Of a DNA stretch of 14,764 nt, positions 7,370 to 13,898 are shown in pieces (the first letter of the stretch is position 1; every line of letters starts with the position of its first letter). The stretch is from assembly GCA_947501315.1 (NCBI GenBank), contig CANMXH010000035.1, positions 1 through 14,764 of the forward strand. Direction: 5' to 3'. This stretch comes from Caulobacteraceae bacterium (GTDB lineage Bacteria; Pseudomonadota; Alphaproteobacteria; Caulobacterales; Caulobacteraceae). Position numbers and translations under genes: made by a program. Under the pieces are notes generated by a model. It was not told where the DNA came from. It was given only the letters and a program-made list of their open reading frames with translations, and ran no database searches.

Positions 7370-7384
7370 CCACGGCTTGCGTGG
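7370..7384. repeat. Small inverted repeat upstream of the ergothioneine gene
   Basis: CCACG and CGTGG are separated by GCTTG, giving a perfect 5-bp stem in the space between the aldolase gene and the ergothioneine gene. Its right arm overlaps the first two bases of the GGAGAG ribosome-binding site of the small upstream ORF. It could be a weak terminator for the preceding operon, an operator half-site pair or a leader hairpin. Confidence 0.3.
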
Positions 7385-7396
7385 AGAGACCAAAGC

Positions 7397-7444
7397 ATGA
7401 CCCTTCTCGCCTCCTGGCGATGGATCGGGTGCCCGAGGGACTGA
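7397..7444 (+). CDS. Possible 15-residue leader peptide ahead of the ergothioneine gene
   Basis: An ATG with GGAGAG (7383-7388) at good spacing opens a 15-codon frame, MTLLASWRWIGCPRD. Its TGA (7442-7444) ends one base before the ATG of the egtB-egtD gene. This arrangement allows translational coupling. The peptide contains two Trp and one Cys and matches no family that I know. It may be a chance ORF: 15 codons is short, and nothing else demonstrates translation. Confidence 0.3.
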   Translation: MTLLASWRWIGCPRD

Positions 7445-7445
7445 A

Positions 7446-9605
7446 ATGAACGCACCGTCTTGCAGCGCCGACCGTACCTCTGATGATCTCAGGGCCTACC
7501 GGGCCGTACGGGCTGCGATGCCGGGCCTTGCGCAAGGATTGAGCCCGGAAGACCTCGCTGCCCAGTCCATGGCGGACTGCAGTCCCGGCAAATGGCATCT
7601 GGCCCACACCAGCTGGTTCTTCGAGGCCATGATTCTGGCAGACGAGCCGGGCTACCGCCCGGTCGATCCGCGCTTCCAGACCCTGTTCAACAGCTATTAT
7701 GAGACGCTCGGACCGCGGGTAGACCGCCCCCTGCGCGGCCTGATGACCCGGCCGTCGCTCGACGAGGTGCTCGCCTATCGGCGCGAAATCGACCGCCGGA
7801 TGGCGGCCTGGCTGGGCGAGGCGCCGAACGATGCGCGCCGGCTCTATCTGTTCACCCTCGGCCTGCATCACGACCAGCAGCATCAGGAGCTGTTCCTGAT
7901 GGACATCCTGAACCTGATGGCAGCCTCCCCGCTGGATCCGGCGGCCTTTGCAACAGAGCCCCGGGCGTGTCCGGCGCAACCGGCGAGGGGCGGGACCAGC
8001 CGCTTCGATGGCGGCCTGGTAGAGATCGGCCATGCCGGCCCCGGCTTCGCCTTCGACAATGAGGGGCCGGCGCATCGGGTCTGGCTGGAACCCTATGCCC
8101 TCGCCAATGATCTGACGACCAATGCTGACTGGATCGCCTTCATGGACGATGGCGGCTACAGCCGTCCCGAGCTTTGGCTCTCTGACGGCTGGGCGACGGT
8201 TCAGGCCCAGGGTTGGCAGGCTCCCCTCTACTGGCAATGCGAGGGGCAGCACTGGACAACGATGGGTCTGTCGGGGCGCATGCCGGTCGCGCCGGCCTCT
8301 CCGGTCCGCCACCTCAGCTTCTACGAGGCCGACGCCTTCGCCCGCTGGGCGGGCAAGCGGCTGCCGGGCGAGGCGGAATGGGAGCATGCGGTCCGGTGCC
8401 GTCCCGAGGCCTTCGCCAATGCGTTCGGCGAGGTCTGGCAGTGGACGGCCAGCGCCTACGCCCCCTATCCGGGCTTCCGGCCGACAGAGGGCACGGCGTC
8501 GGAATATAACGGGAAATTCATGGCCAACCAGATGGTGTTGCGCGGCTCCAGCTTCGCCACGCCCGACGGGCATGCCCGGGTCAGCTACCGCAATTTCTTC
8601 TATCCGCATCAGCGGTGGGCCTTCACGGGCCTGCGGCTGGCCGAGGATGCGCCGGCATCACCGGTCCGGTCCGCCGATCAGGGCGAGACGGCCGGCTTCC
8701 GCCGCGATCTGGTCGCGGGACTTTCCCGATCACCCAAGGTGGCATCGCCAAAATGGTTTTATGATGCCGAAGGCTCCCGCCTGTTCGAGGCCATTACCCG
8801 CCTGCCCGAATACTATCCCACCCGGCAGGAGGCGGCGCTGCTGCGGCGCGTGGCACCGGAATGGGCAGCGCGGTTCGGCCCGGGCGCGGTCCTGGTCGAG
8901 TTTGGCTCGGGGGCCAGCGAGAAGACCCGGATCGTCCTCGATGCCGCCCCCGACCTCGGGGCCTATGTGCCGATCGACATCAGCGCCGATGCCCTTGACG
9001 CTGCCGCCCGCCGGATTGCGGGGGCCTATCCGGCGCTGACCGTTCACCCGCTGGTCGGCGACTTCCTGCATCTGGGCACCTTGCCTGCCGGCATAGGGCA
9101 GGGGCGGCGCGTGGGCTTCTTCCCGGGCTCGACCATCGGCAATCTCGAGCGGGACGAGGCCATCGCCTTCCTGGCGGCGGCGCGCGGGCTGCTGGGCCCG
9201 GACGCCCTGTTCATTCTGGGGGTCGATCTGGTCAAGGCCCCGGAAACCCTGATCGCTGCCTATGACGATGCGGCGGGCGTAACCGCAGCCTTCAATCGTA
9301 ATCTGCTCGTCCGTGCCAACCGCGAGCTGGGCGCAGGGTTCGATGTCGACGCCTTTTCGCACCGCGCCGCCTGGAACCCGTCCGCGGCCCGGATGGAAAT
9401 GCATCTCGAGGCGACCCGGGACATGACGGTTCTGCTCGACGGACGCCGGATCTCTTTCCTGCGCGGCGAAACCATCCATACGGAGAGCTCGCGGAAATAC
9501 ACCGGGGAGTCGGTCCGCGAACTGGCCGGGGCGTCCGGTTGGCGGGTGGCCGGATTCGAGGCCAGCCCGGACCCGTCGGTGGCCCTGGTGCTGCTCGAGG
9601 TCTGA
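7446..9605 (+). CDS. EgtB-EgtD fusion: ergothioneine sulfoxide synthase and histidine N-alpha-methyltransferase
   Basis: This is one 719-codon gene with two ergothioneine enzymes. Residues 1-400 are EgtB: a DinB-like bundle with metal-ligand candidates His51 (SPGKWHLAHTSWFFE) and His142/His146 (HHDQQHQE), then a formylglycine-generating-enzyme-like fold (GEAEWEHA, GEVWQWTASAY, VLRGSSFATP, ending WAFTGLRLAE). EgtB joins hercynine and a thiol by an iron- and O2-dependent C-S bond. Residues from about 415 to 719 are EgtD, the SAM-dependent trimethylation of histidine to hercynine: KWFYDAEGSRLFEAITRLPE (436-455), SAM motif VEFGSGASEKTR (484-495), GSTIGNLERDEA (561-572), WNPSAARMEMHL (643-654). 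The ATG follows GAGGGA. I see no stop, frameshift or in-frame ATG at the junction. EgtC- and EgtE-type genes are not in the window. Confidence 0.93.
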   Translation: MNAPSCSADRTSDDLRAYRAVRAAMPGLAQGLSPEDLAAQSMADCSPGKWHLAHTSWFFEAMILADEPGYRPVDPRFQTLFNSYYETLGPRVDRPLRGLMTRPSLDEVLAYRREIDRRMAAWLGEAPNDARRLYLFTLGLHHDQQHQELFLMDILNLMAASPLDPAAFATEPRACPAQPARGGTSRFDGGLVEIGHAGPGFAFDNEGPAHRVWLEPYALANDLTTNADWIAFMDDGGYSRPELWLSDGWATVQAQGWQAPLYWQCEGQHWTTMGLSGRMPVAPASPVRHLSFYEADAFARWAGKRLPGEAEWEHAVRCRPEAFANAFGEVWQWTASAYAPYPGFRPTEGTASEYNGKFMANQMVLRGSSFATPDGHARVSYRNFFYPHQRWAFTGLRLAEDAPASPVRSADQGETAGFRRDLVAGLSRSPKVASPKWFYDAEGSRLFEAITRLPEYYPTRQEAALLRRVAPEWAARFGPGAVLVEFGSGASEKTRIVLDAAPDLGAYVPIDISADALDAAARRIAGAYPALTVHPLVGDFLHLGTLPAGIGQGRRVGFFPGSTIGNLERDEAIAFLAAARGLLGPDALFILGVDLVKAPETLIAAYDDAAGVTAAFNRNLLVRANRELGAGFDVDAFSHRAAWNPSAARMEMHLEATRDMTVLLDGRRISFLRGETIHTESSRKYTGESVRELAGASGWRVAGFEASPDPSVALVLLEV

Positions 9606-9608
9606 TCA

Positions 9609-9637
9609 GGGCGCGGCGACCTGCGCGGCCGCCGCCC
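9609..9637 (+). terminator. GC-rich hairpin after the ergothioneine gene
   Basis: Starting three bases after the stop, GGGCGCGGC can pair with GCCGCCGCCC with one bulged base, around a 10-base loop. It is followed by GTTCC, with no real U-tract. Position and strength suggest transcript termination or 3'-end protection. Confidence 0.4.
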
Positions 9638-9718
9638 GTTCCGATGCCCCGGCCCGGCGATCCAGACCGTTCGTCGCTTGAGTTGAGGCCGCGTCCGGGG
9701 CCTGGCCCGGCGATGGCG

Positions 9719-9917
9719 GGTTCATCACAAAGGACACAAAGGAAGCCACAAAGGCCACAACGGGTCCGGTGCCGTCCTCCGAACCGGGCCTGCCGTTGCA
9801 CAGGATCCATGCGGCGCAAGCCGCGATCCCGGATCAGCCCTGGCAGGCAACGACCTCGACACGGACTGGCTCTCTTCGTGTCCTTCGTGGCTTCCTTTGT
9901 GTCCTTCGTGATGAACC
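9719..9917. repeat. Long inverted repeat with 36-base arms and nested hairpin
   Basis: The left arm (9719-9754) and right arm (9882-9917) are reverse complements with 34 of 36 positions matching. Both arms are built from short CACAAAGGA / CACGAAGGA units. The 127-base interior contains a second hairpin at 9803-9829: GCGGC-GCAA-GCCGC with outer GGATC/GATCC pairs. Both mismatches are A versus G, so they become G-U pairs in RNA from the minus strand and A-C mismatches in plus-strand RNA. The gene-free stretch 9606-9978 holds only this and the hairpin at 9609. I infer a dispersed palindromic element or a structured RNA. From memory, similar CTTCGTG-type repeats occur in many bacterial intergenic regions. 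Confidence 0.75.
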
Positions 9918-9978
9918 TTCCGGCTGCCGCGGCTCACCCGAAGGATCGGCGGCAGGGTCATATCAGCGGAAGATTTCT

Positions 9979-10203
9979 CTAGTCAGCGACGGTCGGTGTC
10001 GCGCGGGGACGGGCCCCGTGCGAGGCTTCGCCCCCCTTGCGGCCGGCCTCTGCCGCAAGTCGGCGGTCCTGGGAGAAGCTGCGCTTTTCGCCCGGGACGC
10101 TGGCACCCCCCTTGCGGGCGATCTCGCGCTGACGTTCCGGATCCATGGAGGCGAAGCCCCGTCTGGAGACGCCGGAGGCTTGGGGGGACGGACCTTGAGC
10201 CAT
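9979..10203 (-). CDS. Small KGG-motif stress protein
   Basis: A 74-residue hydrophilic protein with the KGG signature twice: RRGFASMDPERQREIARKGG (about 14-33) and RLAAEAGRKGG (about 47-57). This pattern belongs to the KGG/GsiB-like stress-induced proteins (Pfam KGG), small glycine-rich proteins linked in other bacteria to general stress and desiccation responses. No enzymatic role is known to me. The ATG at 10203 has AAAGGA about 8 bases upstream. It is on the same strand as the MBL-fold gene, but 227 bp separate the two, so it probably has its own promoter. I see no clear promoter there. Confidence 0.85.
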   Translation of the reverse strand: MAQGPSPQASGVSRRGFASMDPERQREIARKGGASVPGEKRSFSQDRRLAAEAGRKGGEASHGARPRATPTVAD

Positions 10204-10429
10204 GGGAGGGTCCTTTCATGGCGGCGATGGCGGTTCCGGGGATGAACCCTCGGCATCGCTTCCGGTTCCGGGTGGATGACCCGGCAATCGTCAGCGAATC
10301 GTGGGGGTTGGAGGCAACGCGCGCATGCGGGCCCCGGGGTCGGACCTCGCCTGCGTCGCCGCCTTCCGGGTCCGGATGCCGCATTTCTTCAACCGCGCCG
10401 GCTGGACCAATGACCGGTCCGGGCGTCGG

Positions 10430-10446
10430 GTCAGGAAGGTCCTGAC
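10430..10446. terminator. Perfect hairpin at the 3' end of the MBL-fold gene
   Basis: GTCAGGA and TCCTGAC form a perfect 7-bp stem around AGG. It covers the last codons and stop of the minus-strand MBL-fold gene. No U-tract follows on that strand, so termination would have to be unusual or factor-assisted. The rest of the 10204-10429 interval shows nothing that I can interpret. Confidence 0.35.
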
Positions 10447-11132
10447 GCCGGGCGGGCGATCGGCGTCCCGCGCATGGCGGTGTCTGAAACAAAGGGATTG
10501 CTGCGCCGTTCGGCCCCGAAGGTCGAGGTCGGTCCGTGGCCGGGCACGAAGGTCACGTCGTCGCCCAGCGGCCACAGCTTGGTCGTGATGGCGTGCATCA
10601 GGCTGGCGTGGTCGCTGCGCGGGAAGTCGGTGCGTCCGATCGAGCCCTGGAACAGGACGTCCCCGACCTGGGCGAAGCGGGCCTCACGGTTGAAGAAGAT
10701 GACGTGGCCCGGCGTGTGACCGGGACAGTGCCGGACCTCCCACGTCGTGTCCCCCAGCGTCAGAACGTCGCCGTCTGCCAGCCACCGGCTCGGAGTAAAG
10801 CTGCGCGCCTCGGGCAGGCCGTACATCCTGCCCTGGGTCGGGATGCCGTCGATCCAGAACTGGTCGTCAGGATGCGGACCGATGATGTCCAGCCCGGTCT
10901 TCTCCTGCATTTCGGCCGCCCCGCCGGCATGATCGAGATGGCCATGGGTGATCCAGATGGCGTCGAGGGTCAGGCCCTGCTTCGCGACAGCCCCCAGCAG
11001 GCTGTCCACCGAGGCCCCCGGATCAATGATCGCGGCCTTCAGGGTCTTGCGGCACCAGACGAGGGTGCAGTTCTGCTGCAGGGGCGTGACCGGGAAGACG
11101 GCGACACCGATGGGAGAGGGTGAGGGACTCAT
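10431..11132 (-). CDS. MBL-fold metallo-hydrolase (glyoxalase II-like)
   Basis: A 233-residue cytoplasmic metallo-beta-lactamase-fold hydrolase of the short glyoxalase II-like (YcbL-type) group. Metal ligands are visible: THGHLDH (His63, His65, Asp67, His68), His139 in CPGHTPGH, Asp158 in VGDVLFQGSIGRTD, and His199 in VPGHGPTSTFGAER. The N-terminal VTPLQQNCTLVW and the GSIGRTDFP segment are typical of this group, whose members hydrolyse thioesters such as S-lactoylglutathione, although many have no proven substrate. The ATG at 11132 is preceded by GGAA. It is divergent from tig. The short C-terminal tail after NPFV (AMRGTPIARPASGPS) looks variable. Confidence 0.9.
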   Translation of the reverse strand: MSPSPSPIGVAVFPVTPLQQNCTLVWCRKTLKAAIIDPGASVDSLLGAVAKQGLTLDAIWITHGHLDHAGGAAEMQEKTGLDIIGPHPDDQFWIDGIPTQGRMYGLPEARSFTPSRWLADGDVLTLGDTTWEVRHCPGHTPGHVIFFNREARFAQVGDVLFQGSIGRTDFPRSDHASLMHAITTKLWPLGDDVTFVPGHGPTSTFGAERRSNPFVSDTAMRGTPIARPASGPS

Positions 11133-11191
11133 GAGTTCCAGATAGCGCGCCGGCGTCCTTCCCGAAACCGTCCCGTTGCCGGCGTCTCACG

Positions 11192-11220
11192 TTGACCTTT
11201 CGGGCGGTCCTCGACATAAG
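11192..11220 (+). promoter_or_regulatory. Sigma-70-like promoter upstream of tig
   Basis: TTGACC (11192-11197) and CATAAG (11215-11220) are 17 bases apart, matching 5 of 6 and 4 of 6 consensus positions. Transcription would start near 11227, just ahead of a terminator-like hairpin. Two 9-base direct repeats, GCCGGCGTC, lie upstream at 11149-11157 and 11178-11186. This is a motif reading only. Confidence 0.4.
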
Positions 11221-11236
11221 GGCGGGCTTCAAAGGT

Positions 11237-11279
11237 GCCGCCTCCCCGGAAACGGATTTGGGGCGGCCCTTTTTGTTTT
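11237..11279 (+). terminator. Intrinsic terminator-like hairpin in the tig leader
   Basis: GCCGCCTC (11237-11244) pairs with GGGGCGGC (11260-11267) through eight pairs, one of them G-U. A nested CCG-GAAA-CGG hairpin lies inside, and CCTTTTTGTTTT follows. This is the only canonical hairpin-plus-U-tract on the plus strand in this part, yet no plus-strand gene lies before it. It may attenuate tig transcription or end a short RNA. Confidence 0.6.
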
Positions 11280-11338
11280 ACCCACACAGCGCTGCGCCCG
11301 CCCCAAGGGTGCCGCCCCAGAGCGTCAGAATCCCGACC

Positions 11339-12682
11339 ATGCAAGTCGTCGAAAAGTCCAACGAAGGTCTCAGCCGCGTGATCGCGGTGACCATTCCTGT
11401 CGCCGAGCTGAACCAGAAGCTGGACGCCAAGCTCAAGGAAGTCGCGCCGCAGATGAAGCTCAAGGGCTTCCGTCCCGGCAAAGTCCCGATGTCGCACGTC
11501 AAGAAGACCTTCGGCCGCGACCTGATGGGCGAGATCGTCAACGATGCGCTGAACACCTCGAGCCAGAAGGCCCTCGACGACGCCAAGGTGCGTCCGGCCG
11601 CGCCCGCCGAGATGAAGCTGACCTCCGACATGGAAAAGGTCATCGCCGGCACGGAAGACCTCGCCTACGAAATGGCGCTGGAAGTCATGCCCGACTTCAC
11701 CCCGACCGACATCAAGAAGCTGAAGCTGGAACGCCCGACCTACGAAGCGTCGGACGCCGATCTGGACGAGGCCCTCACCGAACTGGCCGGTCAGGCCAAA
11801 TCCTATGAGGACAAGAAGGGCAAGTCCGTGAAGGCCGCTGAAGGTGACGAGGTCACCATCGACTTCCTCGGCAAGCTGGACGGCGAGCCCTTCGAAGGCG
11901 GTGCCGCCGAGGACACCCAGCTGGTGATCGGCTCCAACCGCTTCATCCCGGGCTTCGAAGAGCAGCTCAAGGGCGCCAAGGTCGGGGACGAGACCGTCCT
12001 GAACGTGACCTTCCCGGCGGACTACCAGGCCGCCCATCTGGCCGGCAAGGCCGTGACCTTCGACGTCAAGGTCAAGGCCATCAAGGCCGAGGCCCCCGCT
12101 GTCATCGACGAAGCCTTCGCCCAGCGCATCGGCATCGAGTCGCTGGACAAGCTGAAAGAGCTGCTGCGCACCAACCTGAACCAGCAGTACACCGGCGCGG
12201 CCCGCTTCAAGCTGAAGCGCGCCCTGCTGGACGCCCTGGACAAGGCGCACGACTTCCCCCTGCCGCCCAAGATGGTCGAGGCCGAGTTCGACGGCATCTG
12301 GCAGCAGGTCGAGGCCGACAAGGACGCCGGCCGCCTGCCGGAGGATGATGCCAAAAAGTCCGAGAAGACGCTCAAGGACGAATATCACAAGATCGCCGAG
12401 CGCCGCGTGCGCCTGGGTCTGGTGCTGGCCGAGATCGGCCGGGCCAATAACGTCCAGATCACCGAGCAGGAACTGAACAACGCCATCATGAACGAGGCCC
12501 GCAACTATCCGGGCCAGGAGCGTCAGGTGCTGGACTTCTATCGCCAGAACCCCAATGCCGCCGCCCAGATGCGCGCTCCGATCTATGAGGAAAAGGTCTG
12601 CGACCTGATCTTCGATACGGCCAAGGTCACCGACACGCCGATCACCAAGGAAGAGCTGCTCAAGGAAGACGACGACCTCTAG
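11339..12682 (+). CDS. tig: Trigger factor, ribosome-associated chaperone
   Basis: A 447-residue trigger factor. The N-terminal domain holds the ribosome-docking signature GFRPGKVP (43-50) after MQVVEKSNEGLSRVIAVTIP. The FKBP-like peptidyl-prolyl isomerase domain spans about 160-250 (EGDEVTIDFLGKLDGEPFEGG; FIPGFEEQLKGAKVGDE), and the helical chaperone arms make up the rest, ending in a charged KEELLKEDDDL tail. The length matches the family. It binds nascent chains at the ribosome exit tunnel. The ATG at 11339 is the family start; the open frame extends upstream to 11192, but that part is leader sequence. There is no clear Shine-Dalgarno sequence. The clpP-clpX genes that often follow tig in alphaproteobacteria are absent here; a strong terminator follows instead. 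Confidence 0.96.
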   Translation: MQVVEKSNEGLSRVIAVTIPVAELNQKLDAKLKEVAPQMKLKGFRPGKVPMSHVKKTFGRDLMGEIVNDALNTSSQKALDDAKVRPAAPAEMKLTSDMEKVIAGTEDLAYEMALEVMPDFTPTDIKKLKLERPTYEASDADLDEALTELAGQAKSYEDKKGKSVKAAEGDEVTIDFLGKLDGEPFEGGAAEDTQLVIGSNRFIPGFEEQLKGAKVGDETVLNVTFPADYQAAHLAGKAVTFDVKVKAIKAEAPAVIDEAFAQRIGIESLDKLKELLRTNLNQQYTGAARFKLKRALLDALDKAHDFPLPPKMVEAEFDGIWQQVEADKDAGRLPEDDAKKSEKTLKDEYHKIAERRVRLGLVLAEIGRANNVQITEQELNNAIMNEARNYPGQERQVLDFYRQNPNAAAQMRAPIYEEKVCDLIFDTAKVTDTPITKEELLKEDDDL

Positions 12683-12708
12683 GGTCGGCCTCCAGCCTGA
12701 CGACATTG

Positions 12709-12744
12709 CCCCGTCGCGACCCCGTCGCGGCGGGGATTTCGTTT
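12709..12744 (+). terminator. Intrinsic terminator of tig
   Basis: CCCCGTCGCGAC and GTCGCGGCGGGG form a 12-bp stem with one G-U pair and a CCC loop, followed by ATTTCGTTT. It begins 26 bases after the tig stop. Strength, position and a partial U-tract make this a convincing terminator. Confidence 0.75.
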
Positions 12745-12823
12745 CCGGGATGTCCGTCGCGTGTGTTTCCGGCCGGACGGAAGGCTGATACGCTCCGTGT
12801 CCAAGTCAGTCCGGAACACGCCC

Positions 12824-13792
12824 ATGTTGTACGCCCTTTTGGCCGCGGCCCTGTTGGCGTCGCCCCAAGCCGCGCCGGCCGCACAGACGCCGCCCGTTGC
12901 GCAAGCCCCTGTCCGGCTGGAAGATGTGGTGGTCGACGCCCGGCGGCTGGAAGACACCACGGAAGCCTATGTCGATGAGGTCGCCGCGCCCGCGCGTCGC
13001 CGCGGCCTGGCCCGATGGAAGGACGGCCTGTGCGTCGGCGTCGCCAATCTGGAGAATGAGACCGCCCAATATCTGGCCGACCGGGTTTCCGACGTCGCCC
13101 GCAGCCTCGGCCTGCGTGCCCATGAGCCTGACTGCCATCCCAGCGTCCTGATCGTCGCCACCAGTGACGGTCCGGGCTTCACCCGGGAGTTCGTGGCCAT
13201 GCGTCCGCGGCTGTTCCGCGTCGGCGGGGCGGGCATGGATCGCGGCGGGGCGGAACTGCGCGACTTCATCCGCGAGGACAGGCCGGTCCGCTGGTGGCAT
13301 GTCAGCCTGCCCGAGGACAGCGAGACCGGCGAGGCCGTGGTGCGCCTGCCCGGCTCCATCAGCGGCTCCGGGGCCGAGACAGGCGGGACGTCTGCCCAGC
13401 AATATGCGCCGCAGACCCGGGTCCAGATTCCGTCACGCCTCAACGACCAGACGGAGGACGTCCTCAAGCGGGTGTTCATTATCGTCGATGTGGATGAGCT
13501 GAACGGCGCGAGCCTCCAGCAACTCGGCGACTATGTCGCCATGGTCGCCATGGCCCAGGTCAATCCCGATGCGGATACCGGTCGTTTCGACACCATACTG
13601 AACCTGTTCGATGACCCCGCCACAGCGCCCGCGGGCCTGACCGGCTGGGATCGGGCCTATCTGGACGGCCTGTACGACCCCCAGTCGGAAACCCACCGCG
13701 TCAACCAGCGTGCCCAGGTCCAGGCCGTCGCCTCCGCCATCGCCAGCGCCTATCGGGGCAGCTCGGCCGGACCTGAAGATCTTGATCGCTGA
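12824..13792 (+). CDS. Exported protein of unknown function, tandem paralogue 1
   Basis: A 322-residue protein with a hydrophobic N terminus (MLYALLAAALLASPQAAPA) that looks like a Sec signal, although it lacks a basic n-region. The mature part has Cys70 (DGLCVGVANL) and Cys104 (EPDCHPSVLI), likely a disulfide, a conserved RPVRWWHVS (153-161), and a C-terminal block with LQQLGDYVAMVAMAQVNPDA (231-250), a TILNLF segment and GLTGWDRAYLDGLY. I recognise the pattern as a widespread alphaproteobacterial family without known function. The ATG at 12824 is preferred, with GGAA upstream; an in-frame GTG at 12761 would place 21 residues before the signal. The next gene is its paralogue, with residues 61-177 aligning without gaps (about 64 identities by hand count). 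Confidence 0.85.
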   Translation: MLYALLAAALLASPQAAPAAQTPPVAQAPVRLEDVVVDARRLEDTTEAYVDEVAAPARRRGLARWKDGLCVGVANLENETAQYLADRVSDVARSLGLRAHEPDCHPSVLIVATSDGPGFTREFVAMRPRLFRVGGAGMDRGGAELRDFIREDRPVRWWHVSLPEDSETGEAVVRLPGSISGSGAETGGTSAQQYAPQTRVQIPSRLNDQTEDVLKRVFIIVDVDELNGASLQQLGDYVAMVAMAQVNPDADTGRFDTILNLFDDPATAPAGLTGWDRAYLDGLYDPQSETHRVNQRAQVQAVASAIASAYRGSSAGPEDLDR

Positions 13793-13802
13793 GGCTGCGT
13801 CC

Positions 13803-13822
13803 GACCCTGCCCCGACAGGGTC
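13803..13822 (+). terminator. Intercistronic hairpin between the tandem paralogues
   Basis: GACCCTG and CAGGGTC form a perfect 7-bp stem around CCCCGA, 10 bases after the first paralogue's stop. Only TTGG follows, so it may be a weak terminator or a processing/stability hairpin within one transcript. Confidence 0.45.
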
Positions 13823-13898
13823 TTGGAGGCGGGATCTGCGCCCCGGTCCGGCCACGATGTCGATCTAGGTCCAGCATCGGCTGTTTGAGGGGTCCATT

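Noticed and set aside
9719..9917. CRISPR-like or insertion-sequence reading of the repeated 9-base units
   Set aside because: The units are adjacent without spacers, there are only two arms, and no transposase or cas gene is near.
9539..9982. Plus-strand frame over the inverted repeat, containing an FVSFVASFVSFVMN stretch
   Set aside because: The hydrophobic stretch is only translation of the repeat units, and the frame begins inside the egtB-egtD gene. Such repeat-derived frames are a common source of false genes.
11133..11236. A tRNA gene ahead of tig
   Set aside because: No T-loop GTTCRA, acceptor stem or anticodon arm could be placed in this stretch on either strand.
11129..12706. A 525-codon open frame on the minus strand opposite tig
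   Set aside because: It lies exactly antisense to the trigger factor gene, its protein is low-complexity (Leu/Gly/Val/Asp rich) with no family features, and high GC makes such antisense frames common.
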